Under the pieces are notes generated by a model. The model had not been told where the DNA came from and searched no databases. It saw nothing but the letters and a program-made list of their open reading frames with translations. A stretch of 64,000 nt of DNA, from contig JARUPZ010000002.1 of NCBI GenBank assembly GCA_031213475.1, positions 15,314,738 to 15,378,737 on the forward strand, in the 5' to 3' direction. The number at the start of each line of letters is the position of its first letter. Position 1 is the first letter of the stretch. Made by a program: the position numbers and the translations under genes. This DNA comes from Nereocystis luetkeana. Lineage: Eukaryota > Sar > Phaeophyceae > Laminariales > Laminariaceae. Shown here in pieces: positions 55,320-64,000 of this stretch.

Positions 55320-57713
55320 ATTCAGTCCTCCTACAGCTACTACTAGCTGTGTAGTAGTCCATGGACCATTATTATTTTTTTGTTTTTCACCATGAACGTA
55401 TACCACCACAGCGTAGGCAATTTGAAACCGTCAACTGCGAGAACGTGCGTCTCTGCTCGTCGATTGCAAGAATGGGAACACCTCAACCACATGCCACGGG
55501 CGGGAGACGGGTTGATGGCGCAGAAGAGAGCAGAAGAGGGCGGGTTTCATCCCTGAGAGTTTTTTTTTTTGCATCTTTATCTAAAAAATGTTTCTTATTC
55601 GAAAAAACGCGTGTTGTTGCGTGAACCGCAAATCATCGCGGGGTCAGCACGATTCGTTATTCGAACGTGCCGCCGCTTGGAGCTCTCGATCACAACAGCC
55701 GCGTGGAAAAATTGTCCCACACTACTACTACTGCCGTACCGTATGCAGTTCCAAGTGATTCGCGCCCAAAATAGAGTGCAGTTCTAGAAGGGGGTGGAGT
55801 GGAGTATAGATTCGAGATCAATAATATTCGTTTTTGCTGCGTTCTGTACGCATTTAATCGTGTGGTTTTTCCTCCGGAGGATAATATTAACCCTCGTTGG
55901 AAAACTGATGACGATAAAAATTGACGAATACAGCGACGGCCACCGCGCGATTGGGGTTATACACGTTGGTGTCCGAGTTATAATGGTTGATGCAAGGTGT
56001 GGCACGGCATGGGCGCAACATGCTCCTTACCCGTGCTGTCTGTACTGCTGAGGGCGCTCCCGCTGCTCGTAGCTAGACGGTTGATCAAAATTAAAGTTGT
56101 TTCGGTCGCTACACATCGGGGTCTCAAACACACACACAACTCACGAGGTATCTATCTTGACTTTAAAATACAGCAGGAAGGGGAAGGACCCGCTTTGTTC
56201 TACACCCGGTACTTCTCGTACGCACCACTTAGCGTTAGCTGCTTAGTGCTTCGTCCACCACTCTCTGCGTGTGTGTTGGGACTGCGAGATTCCAACATCA
56301 ACCTCGAAACTATAGACAATGCTTAAAAACTCGTGATTGAGTGAACACTCGTAGCTTGTGAGTGGGAGCTTTTGTGAGTGTTGACACCTTCTTCTCTAGA
56401 TTGAAACGTCTCGAAAGCATCATCACGCAGCGTTTTCTGTTGAACCATCCAAATATTATCCAAATCCGACATGTAAATAATACTGAAAAAAAATAAATGT
56501 GCGTAATATCACAAGATGTGTGATTCGAAAGACATATATAAACGTTCTGACACGATGTGGCAGTGACGCGATATACTATTAATAACGACCAGTGAATAGC
56601 ATCGGACTGCACCCCAACCCGAACACCTTCCGCAGCCGCACCTTGAACCTCGGACCACAACGCCGTGTGTGTATGCTTACTGTCTTACGTACCTGGTATC
56701 ATACCAGGTACTTCCTTGTGATACGTGCACCGTATTACTGTAAATTGATGGCATCATATCATGGGAGCGCAGTAGTAGCAAGAAGATTGGGTCGTCGAGG
56801 CCAGATGAAAATACAAAACATCTCCTTCAGGACGAGGATCGGAAATCCCCAATTTGTGCGGGTCACGCACGGGTCACGCATACGCTTGACGTGTGACACG
56901 TGGCGCAGACAACAAGCAACGATATTCCGATTAGAATCAGCACCGATATACCTGGTCCGTGAAATGCAACAGACTACCTGGTGCACAGCAGTCAGCCGTG
57001 AGACCGAACTGGTTCGCACGTATAATATCATCGATATGTTATTTTTTGGTCAAGATGGGGAGTACCAGGCATCCTATACCAACGGTACGAGTACATGTAT
57101 TATACATGTATACATACCAGTCAGTATAATATATGTCGCCCAAGCTTGATGTCCTTTTGTCCGTGATATTAAGTTCCACATCTCTCTCAGAGAGCTACCA
57201 GGTATTGCACGTGCGAGCACCGCACAACGGAGCGACGGGATTGACTTCTGTCTGGGATTAACCCTGCGAGCCCCATGCAGCTCGAACAGCAAAACGCCGT
57301 CATGTGGGACGCTTCACCCCCCCCCCCCCCAACATGTGCTGCAAGACATTTCGGTAAAGACTCAGCAGAATCAACCGGCGGGCATTCTCGCTCCAAACTC
57401 ACTCATTCATGCGCTCTGCACTGCTAAAAAAAAACACTCACAACTTTATACCCCGCACGGTACGGCCTTCTCGCCGTCGGATATGACAGCGGCAAGAACC
57501 ATGGGTAGATACCATGATATTAATAGTATCGTACTTGATGACAACTACGGAGCACAAAAAATACTACGAGTTGATTGCTTCTTCCGACACCACAGGCTCA
57601 CGTAAAAAAGATCAGTATTACCACTTGCTAAAATTAGTCGACCCTCCCCCCTCCCCGGACGGCCCCCACCCCCCTTCCCGTCCTTCCCGACTCTACGTAG
57701 CCCTCTCCTGGAT
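55320..57713. other. Stretch downstream of the aldolase gene
   Basis: No exon is recognised on either strand. Contains a C run at 57317-57330 and TACCWGGTA motifs near 56690-56710 and 57199. Confidence 0.45.
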
Positions 57714-57920
57714 CTAGTTGTGGTCTCCCTGTCCGGCCTTGTAGTCGTATTCTCCCCGCGCCGCCGCCCCCGCGATGACGAGCTCCTTCTCCAACAGCGC
57801 CGACATCTCCTGCAGGGGGAGGTCTGAGCCCTTGGGGTTCTTCTTGCAAAGGTCCAGGAGAGGTAGCTGCAGCGCCTGGCTCCAGGAGAAGCTCAGATTC
57901 CAGGGGGAGTTGCCCTTGGC
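57714..57920 (-). CDS. FBA: FBA last exon
   Basis: Acceptor TCAAAAAAAG precedes GCC at 57920. The exon encodes AKGNSPWNLSFSWSQALQ to GEYDYKAGQGDHN and a TAG stop at 57714-57716. The helix and the A-x-x-GEY ending match class I aldolases. The position of the phosphate-binding Arg of animal enzymes (SYGRALQ) is Gln here (SWSQALQ). Confidence 0.92.
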   Translation of the reverse strand, partial: AKGNSPWNLSFSWSQALQLPLLDLCKKNPKGSDLPLQEMSALLEKELVIAGAAARGEYDYKAGQGDHN

Positions 57921-60900
57921 CTTTTTTTGAAGAGGGGGGTGGTGTTTGTTGACGGCCAAGAAAAAACGGGCGGATGGGAGGAGCAGGGAGTGACAAGGTT
58001 GGCATGAGGCACTCGTATGTGCGGAGGGCGAAAAGCTGGAGGCTCCAAGTTATCGGTGCGTAAGCGTTACCAGGTAGTAGACAATTTCTTGCTCTTATGC
58101 CGCCGTGCTGTTGGTTTGGGTGTAGGTACACGTTTTTTTTAGCTGGCACCCTGCGTATTGCGGTCAGTTTGGCGTATCTCGGCACACACAAACATGTTGA
58201 TTGACTGGCCTGCTTAGAAAGTGACGCGACTAGGTAGGCCAGTGCTAAGTATCCAAGAGAACACGACACGCAATAATACAAATACAGATACTTCTGTAGG
58301 TATCACGCCAATTGGCCAAAAATCTTACTAGTAGGTGTGAGGACGTTTTCTATGCGGTTCGATTTTTGCGCTTCAGATTTTGACCCGATCGCTTCGTCAG
58401 ATGTTGAATCTGGTAAATCGGAGGAGTCTTCCTATGCGGAAAAAACAGATTTATTGGGCGTGCAGAGATTCGAGTAAACGCCGAGACCAACTGCTGTTGT
58501 TGTGGTCAGGCGCCGCGAAGAGACGCGCTGGGTGCGCTGCACCGCGCGTAGGACCCAAGCGTCCGAGCCAAGGCTGACTGCCTCTGGTCTGGCGGCGAAA
58601 AGACGTGTCGAGTGTGCTACAGTAGGGTCAACGTGTCTTGGTATTTTGTGTTTCACAAGGTGGCTCACTGCTGCCGCTACTGCTGCTGTACAGCAGTGTA
58701 TTCTACGAGCCGAATCCACGGAGAGGTGCGCGCCAAGTGCACTGCTCGTGGTCTCTAGGCCCGAGCCCGCGCCAGCCGGCTGTAGTCTGGCCACGGACAA
58801 GACGCGCCGACCGCGCGTCGGGCGCGAAGCAACGTCGCTATACAGCTATTGCCATCCAACTCATCGATCGTTTTGCTGCTGTTTGCTGTCGTGGATAACA
58901 TCTTGAATTTGGAGAGCATGCCATTTTTCGATTTGAAAACATAATGACCCAAGTCGTCGGATTTTGGCGCCAAAATCCGATGACTGGGTCATCGGATTCT
59001 CAAATCGAACAAATTCCGGTCGGATTTTGCATATTTGGACTGCATAAGCTGGGGCATTCATATTTGAGATCGAAAAATACAAATCTAAAGCTTGAAATCG
59101 AACCGCATAGGAAACAGCCTAACTCCCTGCACCCTAGCACAATGCAAATGCTGTTGCACTACGAGTATAACTACTACGGTAACTCAACGAATACCGGTCG
59201 GGTCGCTGCTGCTGAGGTCGGCTTTTCAACCCTTATAGAAAACGGCATCCACATTTTAGGGGACAAACGCTTTTACACCATTGACAGATTATCGATTCCT
59301 GCTTGAGATGATCTAAATCTATGAGGGCAGACAGATAGATATATTCCTGATCTGTATGATTTGTATGATCTAGCCGGGTGGGAGCCGTACGATCTGCATG
59401 ATCTACAGGACATGCTTCCTGGGTTGGATCTGTAGTGTACATCTCCTGCATAACATATCATGACGAAAGGTAAGGATCTAGATGATCTATCTGTAGATGA
59501 TCTCTCTGTAGATAATTTATATGTAGATGATCTATCGGTAGATCATCTATATATGATCTATCTGTAGATGATATATCTGTAGATGAACTATCTGTAGGTT
59601 ATCTAAATGTAGATCGTACAAGGCGCTTCGCTCCGCGGGCGGCCTACGCCGCCCGCTACGCTCGCTCAGGAAGGTAAAACACATCAAACTACTATTAAAA
59701 TATGCGAAGCGGACAGAGGTCCATGATTGAATACAGTTTTTTTATTATGATCGTAGTTGCAAACTGGCGACTTGATAATGCCAAGAGTCCCGCTGCCATG
59801 CTTCAGGAGAAAACAGCTCGGACGCCACATACGCTTCGCATCCCGGGCGGTTGCCGCACGTACGTACATACCCCAGGTAGGGTACTTAATTTCTTCTTTT
59901 GATATGCCTGTATGTACGAAAAAAGAGAAAGCTCAACACGGCACTGCAGCACCGCAAAAACAAGGTAAAATGAAAGCGAAAATTTCGGGAAGAAAAAAAA
60001 TCCCCGTCCCTCCTGTAATATTTTTCTGCCTGACTGGAACACCTTGCACCGGTCAAAAAGGAAAAAGAAAAAAACAGTAGAGCTTCTCTCTCAGCCTCGT
60101 ACGCCGCCCGCCCCTCTCGCGACCACCTCGCCACCGATTCGGCCCGGGTAAAGAATTCCTCACTCTCAGCCACAATCAGCCCCGTCGCCCGCCTCGCGTG
60201 AAGCCCGGTGTTCACAGTGGCCGTCGTTCGCCAGCTCGACAGTATTGGTACTCAGACTGGGAGCTCCCTCTTTCAACTCCAGCGTGGTTGCAAAAATAAG
60301 TACCGCATGAATCTTATCTTGCGATTTCGAACGACCCTTATATCTCGTACATACTCCATCCAAAATCACAAATGGAGGCCAGACAGAGCCCGTTCATGCA
60401 TCCCTCATGTCTTGAGGCACACGCGACGCCTAGGCACGAAAGCGGCCACCACGCTCCTTCCAGCGCCCCCTCTACCCGCCCGCACCCGCTGACACCCGCG
60501 ACGGCGCCGGGCTCTCCCACGGTGCCGTGCTCGGAGTACACGCACGCACACGAAACGAAAGAAGAAAAAAGGAAGAAAGGACCGAGAGTGCCAAGAGAAA
60601 CGTAGATCACAAAGAACCGCTGGGAAGGCCCGGCAAGTAATGAAAGGAGGCGGTTTCGAAGTGGGAGCTCTGAGAGGTCAGGGGATGCATCAACCGAGCA
60701 CGCTCAGGGACTTAGATCTAAGTAAGTGGTTCTATATCTGTAGATGATCTGTCGGACGTGCGAAGTATTTGCAACTACTGTAGAATGGGATACTTTTGGG
60801 AGTAGCGCAAGGGTCAGGAGCGTATTGGTCGAGTTTGCACCGCCTCAAACCACACTGTGGGCCTCGAGAGGTTACAGTATGCCAACAAAACATACCTGGT

Positions 60901-63900
60901 AGGATTTTTTCCTAGACTGTTAATCGCCGTTAAAAATCACTATCGCCCAGGCCGAGGCCCCCTTCCAAAAAAAACTCGACCATCATTCCATATTTTTCAT
61001 ACTTGGCTTCTTTGGCGAGGGGGGGGGGGGGGGGGGTACCAGGCTACCATTCCCTCCCCAAGAAATCTCTCCAAAATCCTGTATAAAACTTTTCATACAA
61101 TATTCCCAAGAAAAAACAAATCAGAGGCTATCGTGGGCGAAACAACCGGTTTGAAACCGAAAAAACGCCGCAGGACTCTTCCCTAGACCCCTGCCAACGA
61201 GCAAACCGCGGCGCAAAAGCTCACACAACCGACCTATGAGCTCTGCGGAAGGTGCAGCAGCAGGTGCAGCAGCACCTTCCAATATGGAGGCATGGCTGGA
61301 TACCCACTGCCACAAGAGCCAAGACTGTGAAGATCACGCGTGGATCTGTCGGTGTGGAAAAAACTTCGGGAACGGCTTGACTAGCAGCTTCGACGTGGCA
61401 AAGGGGAAGTGGTCGGGAGAAAAATGAAGGGGGATTATCTATTTCGGGTCCATGGTCAAGTCAAGGTTGACACCTACATGTGGTACAATGCAGACTATTC
61501 AGCTGTGTTCACCGAACAACGAACGGTTGGCGGTTTTTGCATGGCCGGTTCTCTATGAGGAAAAACAAGAAAGTGCATCGTTGATGTAGCGCAAGGAGGG
61601 CTTGTTGTTTTGATTTTTGGGGGTCGGCTGTATCTAGTCTTGGGTTCGTACTTCTGTTCAAGTGTGCTCTTCCGGGTCAAGGCTAGGACACACATAACAA
61701 CGAGACAACTTCCAAACTGGCATCCGACTTGCATTGACTGGCTTTCATCACGTAAGAAGTGCACGAAGTACGGCAACTCTGCATCTTCTTCTCTGATTCC
61801 ATCAAAATCGGCAGCTGATGTTCCTGTACGCTCCAGCTCCGCCATTTCTAGCTCAAAGACCTGTAAACACCACAATCTTGCCTACCGACTGGTTCCCGCG
61901 GGCGCTGGCTAACGTCGCAAACATATCACGCAAGAGCATCGCACTGAGTCACACGGCTGTTTAGATGTTGTGGCATTACTTCTTCTCCATGTTTTGCGCA
62001 ATTGTCTGCCATATCTCCTTCGGGGGGGCACGACACTTGTTTTTTTTTCTCGATTCGATTTGTTTTTTATGTTTCTTTTGATTTTTCGCTCTTTGAACGC
62101 ACGCTATAAAGCGTATGTCGCGCCTGTCGTACTCAGTATGATGCCATGGCATCGCATTGTCTACGCTGCATACTGCATAACAAGGTAGTATCGCTGTGCC
62201 GTAGTTTTGTGACCACACAGCTCGTATCTCTCTCGAATAGCATATAATCAGCACGGACACTGGTTGCGCTGGATGACGACAGGTAGAAAGGGCGGCTTAA
62301 TGCGCAGAACACACACACGGCAGCAGGCTCCACACGGCATACATCTGTCTATTCTCAATCATCACAATCGACGTGAAATCGATTGGAAACAACCAAGCCG
62401 CGCTAGCTGTACTATACGAAGCACAAGAGCTCGGACAAGGTAACGTTCAGGGCTTGTCAATGCGTGTCAGCGAAAGGACTTTCAGGAAAAAAGGCCGAGT
62501 TTTTTTTTTCCTCGGCCCGCTAGGGGGGGGGTGTACTCGATATGATGCATGGCCCGGGAGTGTTGGTCAGGGTTTTTTCTTTTTCGGCCCCCCTGCCCAG
62601 GCACGTGACATGGAAAATTTTAAGAAAAAAAGGCGAACAATGGGAGGCATATGCCTCAAGATTCCTGGCAAACAATGCCTGCAGGACGAAGTTATGATAT
62701 GGACCCGTCTTTCCTGAGAGGAAAATATGCAGCAAAAAGGGCACTTTCGAAACATAGACTGACGCGCCAACGAGGAAAGCAATCTTGTCGTCGTGCCGAC
62801 CGAATCAGCTTTCTCCCCACATTATCAACCCGATTAGAACTGCACCAACGTTTGTGGTGACGAACGACTTGGAAATAGTGTAAAGTAACCTTTGCAGCGG
62901 GAAGGGGGGAGAAGAGCCTGCTATGTGACCCCGGATCTGAGTTACGAGTTGGAAGGAGAGAGAGTAGAAGATGTGCGAAGATAATGAATGGGATGAAAAA
63001 AAAAAAAAGTACAATAGAATACCACGAACCTTGTACCAGGTACCTCGCAATGGTTACCGCTATCAGCTATCGTGTTACGTTGTGTCTGGTACGGTTTCTC
63101 GAACCATCCTTCGATACGCTACTCGTTGCGGAGCGTCCCACCGAATGCTCCGAAGGGTATTCAATTCGCATTCTGGCGCACCCCGTCTTAATCAGACGAT
63201 ACATAAATCAGGTTGGGCGACATGTTCCTAGATACACCACACCCGGTGGAAAGGAAACTTCTGCTTGACAACACTATCAATTAGGTGCAAACTTACCTAC
63301 GAAAGTCAACAGGGTAAAAATATCGTCGAGCCGTATCCCATGTCAGGGCCAAAGCCAGAGACGTAAGTCGAAGGCAACGCACAATCTGCAAAAGCCCGCG
63401 CTGTTTTGACCAGCGAAAATTATTAGAAGGAGCTCCGATTTCACTCATATCAATCCACAACGCATCGCACAGCACACAGCGTCTTTTTCTAAGCATGGGT
63501 TTGCCAAGGCTTGTCACCGTCCTAAAGTCGCTACTCAGCACTATCATGTGCAAGCGTATGAAATCAAAACATTTCGAGATGGCCCGTCTATCCTGGCACA
63601 CTTCAGCGCTCGCACGCGCGAAATATCAACACAGAACGAGCAAAGCACGACAGATTCACCAATTCCTGGGATACAACCACGCAAAACGTAACACAGAGCA
63701 ATTCATAGAACATGCACCACGCCTGCGCGTACAGGTACAACTTTGGACCTCACGCGTCGCACCTGGTTGATGGCGCACAGCCTGGCCGCCGCGTCCTCCA
63801 ACGTCTGCCCCCCGCTGAGGAAGTTAACTCCCGGCATCGCCGCCGGCATCACCCGGCGCAGGGTGGTCACCGTGGCTTCCCCGATCTCCTTCGCCGTGGA

Positions 63901-64000
63901 CTTTCCCTTGCACCCACGCCCTGGGTTCACCATGTTGGGCTTGAGCGTCGTGCCCTCCATGAAAACGCCGTGGTCCAGCATGGCCTTGTAAAGGTGCGCC
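57714..64000 (-). CDS. FBA: Class I fructose-bisphosphate aldolase, C-terminal half (gene runs off the right edge)
   Basis: Two minus-strand exons, 63763-64000 and 57714-57920, join in phase 0 to give AINQ-AKGNSPWNLSFS, aligning with AINKCPLLKPWALTFS of animal aldolases. The enzyme cleaves fructose 1,6-bisphosphate to dihydroxyacetone phosphate and glyceraldehyde 3-phosphate in glycolysis or the Calvin cycle through a lysine Schiff base. That lysine is present (MEGTTLKPNMV). The N-terminal part and any targeting peptide lie beyond the window, so cytosolic or plastid location is unknown. The 5.8-kb intron holds a SINE, a copy of dispersed family F, and tandem repeats. Confidence 0.93.
58927..59009. 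mobile_element. 83-bp palindromic element in FBA intron
   Basis: TTCGATTTGA...ATGACCCAAGTCGTCGGATT pairs with AATCCGATGACTGGGTCAT...TCAAATCGAA. The centre TTTTGGCGCCAAAA is a perfect palindrome. Confidence 0.7.
59460..59625. repeat. TGTAGATGATCTATC minisatellite
   Basis: About nine irregular units of 15-19 bp. Related TGATCTGTATGATTTG units lie at 59347-59410. Confidence 0.75.
59625..59668. other. GC-rich hairpin
   Basis: GCGGGCGGCCTACGCCGCCC with GC closes into a stem-loop, flanked by CTTCGCTCC and ACGCTCGCTC; sharply GC-rich against its AT-rich repeat surroundings. Confidence 0.5.
62105..62320 (+). repeat. Dispersed family F, copy 3
   Basis: GCGTATGTCGCGCCTGTCGT to GGTAGAAAGGGCGGCTTAAT and a CA-rich end, in the FBA intron on the opposite strand to the gene. 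Confidence 0.65.
62896..63008 (+). mobile_element. SINE-A, 5'-truncated copy in FBA intron
   Basis: The last about 100 bp of SINE-A (GCGGGAAGGGGGGAGAAGAG onward) with a short poly(A) tail, antisense to the aldolase gene. Confidence 0.8.
63763..64000 (-). CDS. FBA: FBA exon with the Schiff-base lysine
   Basis: Reads AHLYKAMLDHGVFMEGTTLK, then PNMVNPG, TAKEIGEATVTTLRRVMP, PGVNFLSGGQT and LCAINQ. The Schiff-base Lys codon is at 63940-63942, and the Ser-Gly-Gly phosphate loop (FLSGGQ) is intact. The exon ends at a GTGCGA donor below 63763 and continues past the window edge. Confidence 0.95.

Noticed and set aside
61495-61875. 126-codon minus frame (VFELEMAELERTG, ADFDGIREEDAELPY) inside the FBA intron
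   Set aside because: A good acceptor precedes it, but the flanking FBA exons join perfectly without it and no donor or family was found.

Overview
The window looks like nuclear DNA of a repeat-rich eukaryote, probably a stramenopile alga of the brown-alga/ochrophyte kind. The reasons are GT-AG introns of 3-7 kb, coding exons covering only a few percent of the sequence, a secreted GH114 protein with a Pro/Thr/Ser linker, a class I aldolase, a PX protein with a layout common in stramenopiles, and a possible heterokont-type plastid presequence. The lineage is inference; the gene families are read directly from translated exons.

Four coding loci can be supported. (1) A four-exon plus-strand gene at 252-14475 encodes a 397-residue secreted GH114-family (endo-alpha-1,4-polygalactosaminidase-like) protein; all three junctions keep frame and the domain reads from start to stop. 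(2) A minus-strand exon at 20562-20970 encodes an acidic, coiled-coil C-terminus. It may belong with a possible plastid-presequence exon at 25008-25206, since the phases agree. (3) A plus-strand PX (phosphoinositide-binding) exon starts at 47996. (4) A minus-strand class I fructose-bisphosphate aldolase enters from the right edge, with its Schiff-base lysine exon at 63763-64000 and its last exon at 57714-57920, split by a 5.8-kb intron. These genes are unrelated housekeeping or secretory functions and do not form a pathway.

Everything else is repeats. There are two abundant palindromic MITE families: MITE-1, about 105 bp with TA targets, and MITE-2, about 92 bp with TTAA/CCC termini suggesting piggyBac. 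There are two tRNA-derived SINE families that share a core, and a third poly(A) retroposon nested in one of them. One LTR-like non-autonomous element (39867-43946) has a 5-bp target duplication. Further items are several foldback elements, many minisatellites, three small dispersed families, and an odd 60-200 bp repeat whose copies end in long C runs. Two short palindromes, TACCWGGTA (about 50 by hand count) and TATTAATA (about 27), are scattered far above chance.

Layout: 1-14475 GH114 gene with repeat-filled introns; 14476-20561 repeats; 20562-25206 possible minus-strand gene; 25207-47995 gene-poor, with dispersed repeats, SINEs and the LTR-like element; 47996-48559 PX exon; 48560-57713 gene-poor; 57714-64000 aldolase.
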